From: CAWHXG01 sp963833235
GTDB taxonomy: Bacteria; Pseudomonadota; Alphaproteobacteria; Rhodobacterales; Rhodobacteraceae
DNA length: 64,000 nucleotides
NCBI GenBank assembly: GCA_963833235.1
Contig: CAWHXG010000001.1
Span: forward strand, 992,001-1,056,000
Direction: 5' to 3'
Below are positions 17,369 to 28,545 of this stretch, piece by piece. The translations under genes and the position numbers were made by a program. Under the pieces are notes generated by a model that searched no databases, was not told where the DNA came from, and was given only the letters and a program-made list of their open reading frames with translations. Each line of letters begins with the position of its first letter. Position 1 is the first letter of the stretch.

Positions 17369-18701
17369 CTACAGATACCGCCGAACCAGGCCCGAGACCT
17401 CGGCCCGCGCCTTCAGCCGTGCTCCAAGCAGGAACATCCCGCCGAACTTGCGCTGCAGCAGGAGCACGTCGATCGGCAGCGGCGGAGGAACGAACCCGGT
17501 TTCGGCCAGTGCGATCCCCTCGCGCTGCATCCGGTCCGGCAGATCGGTCCCGGCGAAATCGAACGGCCCCGGCGCGCGCAGGGCGGCGAAGGCCATATCC
17601 ATCATGCCGACGATCCGTGCGCGGTGCTCCGTCGAGGTCGCGGCTGCGAAGAACCCGATCTCTTCCCCGATCCGCTCCTGCGCCTCCAGGCCGCCGGCCA
17701 TCCCCGCCGCCATCAGCCGCCGGTAGGCCCCCACGATGGCGGGATCGAACGCCCTGGTCGCGCCGAAATCGAGCAGCGCGATCCGCCCGGTTTCAGGCTG
17801 AAACCGGTAGTTGGCGAAGTTCGGATCCGTTTGCATGAGCCCGAAGGAGAAGAGCTCCGAGAGCAGCAGGTCGATCAGGTCGTGGACGATCCGGTCGCGC
17901 ATGACCTGCGGGGCTGCCTGGGCCTCTTCGATCGGCCGGCCCTCCACGAACGACATCGTCAGCACGTTCGCGGTCGTCCAGTCCTCAAGCAGCTCCGGCA
18001 CGACGAAGCGTTCGTCCTGCGCCAGGAGGCCGCCGAACTCGGCCAGCCGACGGCCTTCAAGCAGGTAATCGGTTTCCTCGCGCAGCTGCGTGCGGGCATG
18101 GGCGAGGTAGGGCGCGATCTCGAATCCCGGAGGCAGCAACCCCGACATCCGCATCAGCGCGCCGACATTCGCCACATCGCTGTCGATGCTGCGGGCGACG
18201 CCGGGATACTGGATCTTCACGGCCACCTCGCGCCCGCCCAGCAGCCGGGCGCGGTGGACCTGCCCGATGGAGGCCGCTGCGATGGGCCGGACGTTCGAAC
18301 TGCGCGAACGCCTTGCGCCACCCGTCGTGCCAGCTGTCGTTCAGGACCGCCCGAAGCTGCGCGGGCGGCATGAAATGCGCATCCCCCCTCAGGCGTCCCA
18401 TGATCTCCGCCAGTTCGGGCGACAGGACCTCACCGGTATCCATCGATACGAGCTGCCCGATCTTCATCGCGGCGCCCCGCATACGGGCCAGCTCTTCGGT
18501 CACGCGGCGTACGTTGGCAGGCGTCAGCAGCAGATCGCGAAAGATGGGGCGCTTGCCCTGCCCCAGCTGTACCGCCCCGCGTGCCGCCATGCTCCCGGCC
18601 ACGCCGGCGCCCATGGAGCTCAACCGCGCCAGCCGCGAGATGCGGCTGGAGGGTACGGCGATGGCCCGCCCGGCGGATCGGTCGTCTGGCATGTCGTTCA
18701 C
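17369..18701 (-). pseudogene. ABC1/AarF (UbiB-like) atypical kinase, frameshifted
   Basis: ABC1-family atypical protein kinase-like protein of about 443 residues. It shows the family KxGQ motif (AAMKIGQLVSMD), the VAVKIQYPGV lysine strand and LLDFGATRAF as the DFG-like metal site. Relatives act in ubiquinone or lipid metabolism. The GTG at 18701 or ATG at 18692 is the start. Near 18285-18300 the frame slips by one base between AFAQFE and PIAAASIGQVHRARL, the conserved nucleotide-binding AAAS loop. The remainder runs to 17369. The intact motif on both sides of the slip suggests a sequence error. Downstream of the thiolase gene, same strand. Confidence 0.82.
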
Positions 18702-18930
18702 CCGAACCCCCCTGTGGCAGGGGTGGATGGCCCCATGATTGCCGGCTTGAGATAGGGCGAGATCGCGCGGGCCCCACTGGCGATGCAGAGTGGGCCCTCC
18801 GTACTGTGGCGCCGGTGGCGCGGTGCTGTGCGCGCAAGGGGAAGGGAGGTTCCAGGGGGCGCGTTGATCCTGCGGCAGAGGCTTGGCGCGGGTGGTGCCG
18901 GCCGGTATGCCCCGGCCTGCCGTGCGACCG

Positions 18931-20136
18931 CTAAATCCGCTCGATGATCGTCGCCGTGCCCATTCCGCCGCCGACGCAGAGGGTCGCCAGCCCGGTCGCG
19001 AGGCCCCGCCGCTCCATCGCGTCGAGCAGCGTGCCGAGGATCATCGCGCCCGTCGCGCCCAGCGGATGCCCCATGGCGATGCTGCCGCCATCGACGTTCG
19101 TGCGGGCGGGGTCCGCGCCGATGCCGTCCATAAAGTATAGCGCGATGGCGGCGAAGGCCTCGTTTATCTCGAACAGATCGATGTCGCTTGCCTGCATCCC
19201 GGCCCGGGCCAATGCCCGTTCGGTCACCGCGACCGGGCCTGTCAGCATGATCGTCGGCTCGGACCCGATGGCGGCGAAGGCCCGGATGCGGGCGCGCGGG
19301 GTCAGCCCCAGCCGCACCCCCGCCTCGGCATTGCCGATCAGCATGGCCGCCGCACCATCGACGATGCCCGACGAGTTGCCGGCGGTATGGTCGTGGCGGA
19401 TCGCCTCGACCTCGGGGTAGCGCAGCAGGGCCCGCGCGTCCCACCCCTTCTCCGCGCCGGCCCGGGCGAAGGCGGGCGACAGGGCGCCGAGGCTCTGCAT
19501 CGTCGTCTGCGGCCTTGGATGCTCGTCGCGCGCCAGCACCGGGTCGCCGTTGAGGTCGTGCACCGGCACCACGGAGCGCACGAAATGCCCGCCCTCCCAG
19601 GCCGCTTGCGTGCGCTGCTGGCTTTGCAGGGCATAGGCATCGAGGTCGTCGCGGGAATAGCCCTGCCGCGTCGCGATCAGGTCGGCCGAGATGCCCTGCG
19701 GCACATATACGGTGGCGAAGGTCTGTTGCGGGTCGGCCTGCCAGCTGCCCCGGTCCGACCCCATCGGCACCCGGCTCATGCTCTCCACTCCGCCGCCGAC
19801 GGTCAGCTCGGCCTGGCCCGCCATCACCCGCGCGGCGGCGAGGTTCACCGCCTCAAGCCCCGAGGAGCAGAAGCGGCTGATCTGCAGGCCCGGCACGCTC
19901 TCGTCCCAGCCCGCGGCCAGAACGGCGGCGCGGGTGATGCAGCCGCCCTGCTCGCCCGCGGCCACCACGCAACCATAGGTCACGTCTTCCACCAGCGCGG
20001 TATCCAGGGCGTTGCGCGCAGCCAGGGCACGCAGCGGCGCCGCGGCCAGCTCGGTCGGGCTGATCGTCATGAGCGCACCGCCGCGTTGCTTTCCCCGCGG
20101 GGTCCGCACATGGTCGTAGATGTAGGCCTCGGTCAT
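18931..20136 (-). CDS. fadA: Acetyl-CoA C-acyltransferase (thiolase)
   Basis: A 401-residue thiolase with all catalytic residues: nucleophile C90 (FCSSGLEAV), H357 (GHPLGATGA) and C387 (LCVGGGMGTA), plus the NEAF motif. It catalyses the last, thiolytic step of beta-oxidation, releasing acetyl-CoA. Divergent from the FadB-like gene (131 bases apart), so the two are probably co-regulated as FadA/FadB partners. The start is MTEAYIYDH, consistent with close homologues of this kind. Confidence 0.92.
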   Translation of the reverse strand: MTEAYIYDHVRTPRGKQRGGALMTISPTELAAAPLRALAARNALDTALVEDVTYGCVVAAGEQGGCITRAAVLAAGWDESVPGLQISRFCSSGLEAVNLAAARVMAGQAELTVGGGVESMSRVPMGSDRGSWQADPQQTFATVYVPQGISADLIATRQGYSRDDLDAYALQSQQRTQAAWEGGHFVRSVVPVHDLNGDPVLARDEHPRPQTTMQSLGALSPAFARAGAEKGWDARALLRYPEVEAIRHDHTAGNSSGIVDGAAAMLIGNAEAGVRLGLTPRARIRAFAAIGSEPTIMLTGPVAVTERALARAGMQASDIDLFEINEAFAAIALYFMDGIGADPARTNVDGGSIAMGHPLGATGAMILGTLLDAMERRGLATGLATLCVGGGMGTATIIERI

Positions 20137-20267
20137 GGCGCCCGGTCCGTCCGTGATGGGGTCAGGCAACGGGACCATGTTTGGCGAGGGCCGGCAAGGG
20201 CGTCGCCGCTTGCCCCGGCAGGCGGCATGCGCTTATGCCGGGAGGCGCGGCTGGCAGGGAGGCGGCG

Positions 20268-22410
20268 ATGGCAGATCACGGTCCGGCCCGGCACCTTCGC
20301 GTCCAGACGGATGCCGAAGGGATCCGCACGCTGATCCTCGATGTCGCCGACCGGCCGATGAACGTGCTCAGCCCTGCGCTTCGCGCGGAACTGGTCGATG
20401 CGGTGCGCCTTGCGCTGGCGGACGATGCCGTGACCGGCCTCATCCTCGCCTCCGCCCGCCCTGAGTTCATTGCCGGCGCGGATCTGGCTGTGCTCGGCGC
20501 CCTGCGCGGCCGCCCGGCGGCCGAGGTCCGCGTCGTCTCGGACCCGTTCCGGCGGATGCTGCGGGCCATGGAGACTGCCGGCAAGCCCGTGGTCGCCGCC
20601 ATCAACGGCACGGCGCTCGGCGGCGGGTTCGAGCTGTGCCTGGCTTGCCACCACCGGGTGGCGGCGGACGTGCCCGGCGCGATTATCGGCTTGCCTGAGG
20701 CGTCCCTTGGCCTGCTGCCGGGGGCGGGCGGCACCCAGCGGCTGGGCCGGATGATCGGCATCGCCGCGGCGCTGCCGCTGCTGCTGAAGGGCGCGCGCCT
20801 GATGCCGGTAGAGGCCCATACCGCGGGGATGGTCGACGCGCTCGTCGCCCCGGACGCGCTGCACGCCGCAGCGGCGGCCTGGATCAGGGCCAATCCGAAG
20901 CCCTGCCAACCTTGGGACAAGCGCGGCTTCGTGCCGCCGGGCGGGCATCCGGTCGATCCTGCGAACCACCGCCTTTTCATCGAGGCGGCAGCGGCGGCCC
21001 AGGTCGCGGACCCCAACGACCCGGCCGCCCGCGCGATCCTGTCATGCCTCTTCGAGGGGCTGCGGGTGGAGATCGACGCGGGGCTCGAGATCGAGGCGCG
21101 GCTCTTCGCCTCCCTTGCCCGGGGCGACGTGGCCCAGAACCGCATCCGCGCCTTCTTCTCGATCAACGCGGCACGCAAGGCCGCGGCACGCCCGGAGGGC
21201 ATCACGCGGTTCGCGCCGGGCCGGATCGGAATCATCGGCGCGGGCATGATGGGCCATGGCCTGGCCGAGATAGCTGCCCGCGCGGGGATCGACGTGGTGC
21301 TGGTCGACCGGACCGGAGAGGGGGCGCTTGCGGGCCGCGACGCGGCGGCGACCTCGATGGCGAAGGCCGTCGCCCGAGGCAAGCTGAAAGAAGCCGCGGC
21401 CCGCGCGGCCCTCGCCAGGATCGCCCCCACGGCAAGTCTGCAGGACCTTGCCGGGTGCGGCGCGATCATCGAGGCGGTCTATGAGGATCGCACCGTGAAG
21501 GCCGAGGTGACCCGGGCCGCGATCGCCGCCGCCGGGCCGGAGGTTCTCTTCGCGAGCAACACCTTGAAGCTGCCGATCACCGGTCTCGCCGGTGCCACGC
21601 CCGCGCCCGAACGCTTCATCGGCATGCATTTCTTCAGCCCGGTCCCCCGCATGGCGCTGGTCGAGATCATCCTCGGCGAAGCCACCGGCGCCCGTGCCCA
21701 TGCAGAGGCGATCGATCTGGCCAAGGTGCTCGGCAAGACCCCCATCGTGGTGGGCGATGGCCGCGGCTTCTTCACCAGCCGGGTATTCTCGGCTTTCCTG
21801 AACGAGGGCATCCGGCTGCTGACCGAAGGCGCGGCGCCGGCGCTGATCGAGAACGTCGCGCGGCAGGCGGGTTACCCGCTTGGCCCGCTGGCCATGGCCG
21901 ACGAGATCGGCCTCGAGACGATGCTGCGGATCCGCAGACAGGAGCGCGACGACCTGGGAGAGGCGTGGGCGAGGACGCCCGATTTCGAGGTTCTCGAGCG
22001 GTTCGTCGCCATGGGGCGGACGGGGCGGATCGTGGGCGCGGGCTTCTACGATCATCCCGCCAAGGGCCCCCGTCGCCTTTGGCCGGAGCTTGCCGCGCTA
22101 CTTCCCGGCCTCCGCCGATCAGCCTGTTCCTGAGGCACTGCGCCAACGGTTGCTGCATGCGCAGTCGGCCGAAGCCGCGCGCGCCTGGGACGAGGGCGTG
22201 ATCGCAGACCCCCGCATGGCCGATGTCGGGTCGCTGCTTGGCTGGGCGCACCCGGCCTGGACGGGCGGGGTGATGTCCTGGATCGATCAGGGGGGCGTCG
22301 CGGGCTTCGTCGCCGAGGGTCACCGGCTGGCGGCGCTGCACGGCCCCCGGTTCGCACCGCCCCCGCGGCTGGTCGCGCTGGCGGCCTCTGGCGGGTCGCT
22401 CTATCCGTGA
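20268..22410 (+). pseudogene. fadB: Bifunctional enoyl-CoA hydratase/3-hydroxyacyl-CoA dehydrogenase (FadB-like), frameshifted near the C-terminus
   Basis: ATG 20268 follows GGGAGG. Residues 1-290 are a crotonase domain: the oxyanion-hole segments EFIAGADLAVLG and NGTALGGGFELCLA, and the catalytic region LPEASLGLLPGAGGTQR. From about residue 318 a Rossmann NAD domain begins (GIIGAGMMGHGLAEIAA), followed by the HFFSPV catalytic histidine and the C-terminal dehydrogenase fold. Around 22088-22097 one extra base truncates the frame at 22133; the true end continues as RYFPASADQPVPEALRQRL to a stop at 22410. It performs the hydration and oxidation steps of beta-oxidation. Convergent with the acyl-CoA ligase gene. 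Confidence 0.88.
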
Positions 22411-22453
22411 TCGCCGGCCGCCGGTCTTGCCCTCCGGAATGCAGGCCCCGCGA

Positions 22454-24007
22454 TCATGCTTCGGCGGCTTCACCCGCCGCCCGGCGCGCTAGGGCGCTTT
22501 TCAGGATCTTGCCGGTCGGGCCGATGGGCATCTCGGTCACGGCGATCTCGGCGGGCACCTTGTAGCCGGCCATGTTCTTGCGGCAATGCGCGCGGAGCGC
22601 CGCCATATCCAGAACCACCCCGGCGGCGGCCTGCACGAAGGCCACGACCTCCTCGTCGCCCGCCACGCGCCGCCCCACCACGGCCGATTGCACAACGCCG
22701 GGATACGCGTTCAGCACCGTCTCGACCTCGACCGGATAGACGTTGAAGCCCGAGCGGATGATCAGCTCCTTGCCGCGACCGACGATGTAGAACTGCCCAT
22801 CGGCATCGCGGCGTGCCATGTCGCCGGTGCGCAGCCAGCCGCCCGGAGCGATGGCGGCCGCCGTCGCCGCTTCGTCGCGGAAATAGCATAGCATCCGGCT
22901 TGGCCCCCGCGCCCAAAGCTCGCCCACCGCATCGGACGCCGCGTCTTGCCCGCGCTCGTCGACGACCCGCACCTCGCAGCCCGGCGCCGCGATCCCGATG
23001 GCGTCGCCCGACGCCTCGACCCCGTCGGGCACCCGGGTGATCGGCGTCATCTCGGTGCAGCCATAGGCATTGCCGAAGGGCAGGCCGAAGACCGCCTTCA
23101 TCCGCTCCTTCAGCGAGATGTCGACCGGCGCGCCGCCCGTTCCGGTGAACCGCATGCCGTGGTGGCTGAGGTCGATCCCCTCCGCCGCCGCGTGGTCCAG
23201 CAGCTTGGCGTAGACCTGCGGCACCGCGACCATGAAGGTGATCCGGCCTGCCGCGATGTCGCGGGCCAGTACGCCGGGGTCGAAGCGCGGCGCCAGCACC
23301 GCCTCGGCGCCCGCGACGCTGGCCGTCACCAGGTTCGAGCCGAGGCCGATCGCGTGGGCGAGGGGGGCCACGATGTAGAGGCTGTCGCGCGGGCCGACCC
23401 GGCGAGAAGGCCGGCTCGCCCCTTGGTAGAGGATCGCCGCATGGCTGTGGACGACCCCTTCGGCTGCCCCGTGGTGCCGTGAGGTGAACATCACCATAGC
23501 GCCGTGGCGCCGGGCCCGGTTTTCGCAGGGCGCCGTCGTTGACGGGGCCGAGCGAATAGCCCCCGATGGCCCGATCGGCGATTGCGGTTCATCGGTCCCT
23601 TCGGCATGGCCGCGCGCGGCGTCGCTGGCATGCAGACGTAGATCGTGCAGCGCGGCTGCAATGCGTCGCGCATCACCGCGACCTCGCGCGGCGCGATCCG
23701 GGCGTTGACGGGCGAGACGACCGCCCCGCAGGCACTGAGGGCGAAGATCAGCACCGCGTATCGCCACGGCGTTCTCGGTGGGATCAGCGCGACCCTGTCG
23801 CCCGGGCGCACGCCATGCGCCTGCAACCGCGCGGCGGTCGCTTCGATTTCGCGGCCAAGCTCGGCGTAGGCGAGGCTGCGGGCTTCGTCCGTGAGGGCTG
23901 GCCGGTCCGGGTGAGCCTTCGCCTGGCGCAGCGGCATCTCGTGCAGGTGCGCGGGCAGGCTGGCGAAGAACGTTCGCCTCGGCGGCCCTTGGGTCCATGT
24001 GGGCCAT
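22454..24007 (-). pseudogene. AMP-dependent acyl-CoA synthetase/ligase, several frameshifts
   Basis: Adenylate-forming enzyme that activates a carboxylic acid to its CoA thioester. The C-terminal half (from about 23480 down to 22454) is in one frame: GNAYGCTEMTPITRV, the GWLRTGDMARRDADGQFYIV hinge region, GRGKELIIRSGFNVYP, and the catalytic lysine near GPTGKILKSAL. The N-terminal half (HEMPLRQAKAHPDRPAL, ALIPPRTPWRYAVLIFALSA) lies in another frame, with slips near 23620-23640 and near 23970. At 23470-23490 two compensating slips hide the P-loop, which at base level still encodes TSGTTGQPKGVVHSH. The start is probably ATG 24007. Last gene of the leftward acid-degradation operon. Confidence 0.82.
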
Positions 24008-24019
24008 CTTCCGCCCGTT

Positions 24020-25973
24020 CCTCCGACCATGGGCGCCGGCCGCACGTCCGCGCCATCGGCCAGCACCACGCCGCCCCGGTGATGAGCGCGCCGATGCCCG
24101 AGCTGGCCAGATGCCCCATCCCGAGCATCGGCAGGCCGGGTGGCCGCGAAAGGCGAGGCGCCCACTACCATCAGGGCCTGGACCGCCTGATCCCACCGGC
24201 CCGCCCGGCACCGGCCCGATCAGGGTAGACGTAGCCCTGCAGCCCGTTCGCCAGAACCGCCACGCCGATCAGCGCCGGCAGAGTGACCGAGCGCGATCTG
24301 GACCGGGCGCCGATGAACAGCAGCGCCGCGTTCAGCACGAAGAAGAACGGCACGAAGTAGATGATCGCGCCGATTGGATCGCCTTGAAGCCCGTGCGCCA
24401 TATCGGCTTCGTCCGCGCGACGGGGCGGCGGCGAAGGCGCCGATGGCCACGGGCGGCGTGATGAAGCTGAGCATCCCCCAGTAGAGGATGAACATGTGCA
24501 CCGCGAGTCGGCTCCAGCCTCGCCTGCACGCAGCGAGGGCGCCAGCACCACGGCGAGGAACACGTAGGCCGCCGTGACGGTCATCCCGATGCCCAGGATG
24601 GAGCTCGCCAGGCGCGCCCATCAGCGGAAGTGCAGGGTCGACCCGCCGGCCAGACGACGCCGTCGCCAGCCCGCCGATCATGCCCGTCGCCAAAGCGCGC
24701 CACCATCCGGCTTCCGACGCCGGCGCGGATCGCCGCGATCTCGATCAGCAGGCGGCTCACGGCCGAAGGTAGGGCGGCGAACGCGCCCGGTTCATCCGGT
24801 CGCGGCGCGAGAAGGCCTGGTTGATCGCCAGCAGCAGCGCCGAGGAATAAAACGGCGCCGCGGCCTCTTCGCCGAAGGCCGAGCAGCATCCAGATGAGGA
24901 AGGCGAAGCACGGCGACGTAGTACCAGCTCTTCCTTCAGCGCGGCGCGGAAACGCTCGGCAGCTGCGGGCGGCAATCCTTGATCCCGGCCCGCGCCGCAT
25001 AGGCATCCGCCCGCTAGACGCGACCGAGAAATAGAGCGCCGAGGCGGATCTGGCGGCGATGGCGACCTCGGCGTAGGAGATGCCGAGGAAGTTCGCCATC
25101 ACAAAGGCCGTGGCCCCCATGATGGGCGGCATCAGGGTGCCGCCGGTCGAGGCGCAGGCCTGTATCCGGCTGCGTAGAGCCGCGGAAACCCCGACTTGGT
25201 CATCGCCGGGATCGTCAGCGTGCCGGTCGTCAACGCGTTGCAAGGTCACCGATCCCGACATCGAGCCCATCAGCCCCGAGGCGAGACGGCGACCTTCGCA
25301 GCCGCCCCGCACATGGCCAGCATCCCGAACGACAGATCGAGGAAGAACCGCCCCGCGCCGGTGAATTGAAGCGTCACCCCGAAGACGAGGAAGCCGATGA
25401 CCAGCGAGGCGAAGGCCTTGCATGGGCAGGCCGAGGATGCTCTGCATCGACATCACGTGATACATCGCCGTCTGCTCGACGCTCATCGCGAAGCCGGAGA
25501 AGACGCCCGGCAGGGAGGCCGCATAGACCGGATAGAGCGCGAAGGGTGGCGATCACGATGAGGATGGCGAGGCCGCCAGCGCGCCGCGCAGCCTCCATCA
25601 CCAAAACCCATAGCACAAGCGCCGCGTAGCGCGCCGGCTGCGGGGCGGTGTATTCCCAGGCCTGCACGATCATCGTCTCGGCCATGATCGCGTAGTAGCC
25701 GAGGATCCCGGCCGTCGCGGCGGCGCAGGCCATGTCGACCGGCCAGAGCCAGTGCCCGCGCAGCCGCAGCGGGAAGATCAGGAAGGCCAGCGGCAGGAGC
25801 AGTGCCAGAAGGGCATAGAGATAGGCGTTCTCCAGCAGCATCAGGCCGGTCATCCGCCCCAGGATGAACACCTGATGCACGGTCAGCGCCACAGCCAGCC
25901 CCGCGCCGCGGATCCAGCCCGCAATCCAGTGCGGCAGCGCGCGGTCGCGGGCGTTCGTGCGGCCATGCGTCAT
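24020..25973 (-). pseudogene. TRAP transporter fused permease (4TM/12TM, TAXI-type), many frameshifts
   Basis: ATG 25973 opens an intact N-terminal part of about 150 residues with several hydrophobic segments (LALLLPLAFLIFPLRL and similar). The frame then breaks repeatedly. Pieces that belong to the large DctM-like subunit are clear across frames: LPGVFSGFAMSVEQTAMYHV, LMGSMSGSVT, GGTLMPPIMGATAFVMANFL, FAFLIWMLLGLR and LTLPALIGVAVLANGLQGYV. Several breaks are single-base changes next to short runs or repeats. The 3' end is uncertain (about 24010-24170). It should form the membrane part of a TRAP-TAXI importer with the binding protein at 25995-27145. Either a genuine decaying gene or a poorly resolved region. 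Confidence 0.75.
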
Positions 25974-25994
25974 GGCATCGACCCGCCGCGCGCG

Positions 25995-27145
25995 TCACCA
26001 CGTCTCGAAATAGGGGTTGAACCCGGCCTCCGTCAGCGCCGCGAAGCGGGCCGCGGCCAAGCCTCCACGAAGGCCGCATCGTCGCCGTGATCCTCGGCCA
26101 CGACATCGTCCCACGCCTCCATCAGAACGCGCTGCCGCTTCAGCAGATCGGCCTGCGTTGGCATCGTCGGCGTCGTCGACAGCCCGGCTTCCTTCCAGTA
26201 GCGGATCGCGCCCTCGTCGAAGGGCATCACGTAGCTGAAGTTCTGCCGGTCTGCCGCCCAGCCATAGGCGCCCGGCGCCGCATCCTGGTATTCGGGGAAA
26301 AGCTCCACCATTGCCTTGGTGAGATCGTAGACGAGTTCGGCGTCCGTCGCCTCGTAGGTCACGAGGTTCGGGTACGAATAGACGGCGAAGGGCAGCCCGC
26401 CCTCGGGCACGTTGTTGCCCTCGGTCACGGTCTTCGCCACGAACCAGGGAGCGAAGGCCTTCAGCCGCGCCCAGCCTTCGGTATCGCTTTCGGGGAACAG
26501 CACCCAGTCCATGCCACGGCTGCTTGCGGCCAGCTTGCCCGACGTGCCGCTGTCGCTGACGGCGATGCCGGCATCGACCTGCCCGGCGACGTAGCCATCG
26601 AGCCACGCGCCGAAGCCCGGGAACTCGACAACTTCCACGTCGTCCCAGGTCAGTCCGCCGAATTCAAGGTACGCCTCGACCAGCAGGTTCAGCGCCGGGG
26701 AGCCGACGATCTGCGCCACGCGCGCTCCTGCGAGCTGCGATGGGTCGGTGATGCCGAGTGCCGGGTCTATGGCAAAGCCGATCCCGCCGTCGGAGATGTT
26801 GGACATGACAAGCCGCACCGCCTGCGGCCCCCATTGCCCGCGGTCGGCGAACTCGAACACGCCCTCCTGGCTGTAGAACACCCCGAAGCCGGTCGAGCTG
26901 AACTGCGCCATGCCCTGCTTCAGGGGTGCCTGGCGCGAGATGTCGTTGCTGCCCGGGATCGGGCGCAGGTTGACGCCCTGCGCCTCCTGCAGAGCGGCGC
27001 CCACGGCCACCATCTGCGCGAAGCCCGCGGCGGTGGTGTCGTAGGTTGTTACCGCGATGGTGGACGGCAGATCGGCCGCGGCCGGTCCTGCCAGACCAAC
27101 GGTCAGCAGACCGGCCCAGACATGCCTCATTCCAAGGTTGCGCAT
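25995..27145 (-). pseudogene. TRAP transporter TAXI-family solute-binding protein, frameshifted at the C-terminus
   Basis: ATG 27145 is preceded by GGGAGGG. It encodes a signal peptide (VWAGLLTVGLAGPAAA) and then the TAXI fold: STIAVTTYDTTAAGFAQMVA, LRPIPGSNDISRQAPLKQG, GVFEFADRGQWGPQAVRLV. It binds a carboxylate in the periplasm for the TRAP permease encoded just downstream. At about 26057-26062 a base is missing, so the frame ends early at 26033; restored, the C-terminus reads LAAARFAALTEAGFNPYFET and stops at 25995. Most of the protein is intact. Confidence 0.88.
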
Positions 27146-27282
27146 AGTTCCCTCCCGTTTTCCCGGCCGGTGCCCTCCCCCTCCGCGGGGATGGGCCGGC
27201 ATGGCGCCTGCCCCCACCCTAGGCGACACCGACCGGGTTTCGCAAAGAAATCCGGCGCGTGGCCCAGGCCGACGGGCGCCCC

Positions 27283-27690
27283 TCAGCCGATCCGCCGGAA
27301 CACGCCGTGGCCCGTTGCCAGAACCGTTCCGTTCGGGCCTTCGAGGCGCACCTGGGCCGTGCGGAGCGACTTGCCGCCGCCGACGTCCTGCGCCGTGGCC
27401 GTCACACGGTCCCCCTCGGCGAAGGGCGCGAGGAAGCTGAGCGCGAAGGAGACCGTGGCCACCTTTCCGGCGCGCTTGCCGTCGGCCCCGGCCGTCAGCG
27501 CGACGCCGCAGGCCGTGTCCATGATCGCTGTCACGACGCCGCCATGGGCGACGCCTGCCATGTTGGCGAACATCGGCTGCCAATCGCAGACGATCCGTGC
27601 CCGCCCGGGCACCGCTTCGGTTACCTGCAGCCCCAGTTCCACGGAGAAGGCGCTCAGATCGTCCCAATGGGCGGCTTCGGGTGCGGTCAC
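27283..27690 (-). CDS. Hotdog-fold acyl-CoA thioesterase (PaaI-like)
   Basis: A 135-residue hotdog-fold protein. The family core is visible as NMAGVAHGGVVTAIMDTACG, which holds the conserved HGG and the acidic residue of the PaaI/4HBT family, followed by ATVSFALSFLAPFAEGD. GTG 27690 overlaps the stop of the preceding SDR gene (GTGA). It likely hydrolyses CoA thioesters that accumulate during the neighbouring beta-oxidation pathway. Confidence 0.85.
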   Translation of the reverse strand: MTAPEAAHWDDLSAFSVELGLQVTEAVPGRARIVCDWQPMFANMAGVAHGGVVTAIMDTACGVALTAGADGKRAGKVATVSFALSFLAPFAEGDRVTATAQDVGGGKSLRTAQVRLEGPNGTVLATGHGVFRRIG

Positions 27691-28541
27691 GAGCCGGACT
27701 TGCCGCGGCTTGCCGGCGCCATCGCGGCCCAGTCTTCTTCCGTCAGCGCGTCGAGCTCTGAGAAGCTCGCCGCCTTCTTCAGCCAGTTGCCGCCGTCGAT
27801 GACGATCTGCTCGCCATGGATGAAGCCCGCCTGCGGGCTCAGCAGATAGGCGGTGAGATCGGCGAACTCGTCGTGCCGGCCGGGGCGGCCGACAGGCGGG
27901 CGCTCCTCCATCATCTTGCCCAGGCCGGGCTTGGGATAGAGGTTGTCCCACGCGCCCGGGGTGGGGAAGGGCCCGGGCGCCACGGCGACGAAGCGGATGC
28001 CCTTCGGCCCCCATTCCGCGGCAAGGCTCCGCGTCATCGCCAGAACCCCGGCCTTGGCCATCGCCGATGGCACGACGTAAGGCGCGCCGGTGAAGGCGTA
28101 GGTGACCGTGATCGACATCACCGTGGCCTTCGCACCCGCCGCGAGCCAGCGCTTGCCGCAGGCCAGCGTCATGTAGGCGGTGCCGTGCAGGACGATGCCC
28201 AGCACCGCATCCACCGCCCGCGGGCTCAACGTCTCGAACCGCGCGGTGAAGTTGCCGGCGGCGTTGTTGATGAGCGTGTCGGGCGGGCCCGCGGCCCAGA
28301 TCGCCTCCACGGCTGCCTCCACGGCGGCGGCATCGCGCACGTCGAAGGCTGCCGTGCGCACGCGAACGCCGTGCGCGGCCTCGATCTCCGCTGCCGTCTG
28401 GCGCAGCACCTCCGCCCGCCGGCCGGTGATGATCAGATCGGCGCCGAGGCCGGCCAGACGCTCTCCCATCGTTCGACCAAGCCCGGTGCCCCCACCGGTG
28501 ATCAGCACCGTGCGGCCGCGGTAGAGACCCGTCTCGAACAT
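27687..28541 (-). CDS. SDR-family oxidoreductase, 2,4-dienoyl-CoA reductase-like
   Basis: A 284-residue short-chain dehydrogenase/reductase with the NADP-binding motif TGGGTGLG near residue 15 and NNAAGNF around residue 91. In place of the usual YxxxK it has VVPSAMAKAGV, with S and K in the order seen in 2,4-dienoyl-CoA reductases, which lack the catalytic tyrosine pattern of other SDRs. The NAAGNF motif also fits that group. It would reduce dienoyl-CoA intermediates of unsaturated acids. It lies 4 bases after the acyl-CoA dehydrogenase gene and overlaps the thioesterase gene. Confidence 0.85.
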   Translation of the reverse strand: MFETGLYRGRTVLITGGGTGLGRTMGERLAGLGADLIITGRRAEVLRQTAAEIEAAHGVRVRTAAFDVRDAAAVEAAVEAIWAAGPPDTLINNAAGNFTARFETLSPRAVDAVLGIVLHGTAYMTLACGKRWLAAGAKATVMSITVTYAFTGAPYVVPSAMAKAGVLAMTRSLAAEWGPKGIRFVAVAPGPFPTPGAWDNLYPKPGLGKMMEERPPVGRPGRHDEFADLTAYLLSPQAGFIHGEQIVIDGGNWLKKAASFSELDALTEEDWAAMAPASRGKSGS

Positions 28542-28545
28542 GCCG

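Noticed and set aside
206..18300. ACGTTC as a motif causing systematic frameshift errors
   Set aside because: Several slips lie near this hexamer, but it also occurs in intact genes (for example near 35270, 44548 and 53046), and other slips are not near it.
18769..18794. Hairpin CCCACT...AGTGGG after the thiolase gene as a terminator
   Set aside because: The stem is only 6 bp with a 10-base loop and no T-run; too weak in this GC-rich DNA.
206..26062. Programmed frameshifting as an explanation for the many slips
   Set aside because: No slippery heptamers or conserved stimulatory hairpins were seen; slips differ in direction and occur in unrelated housekeeping-type genes.
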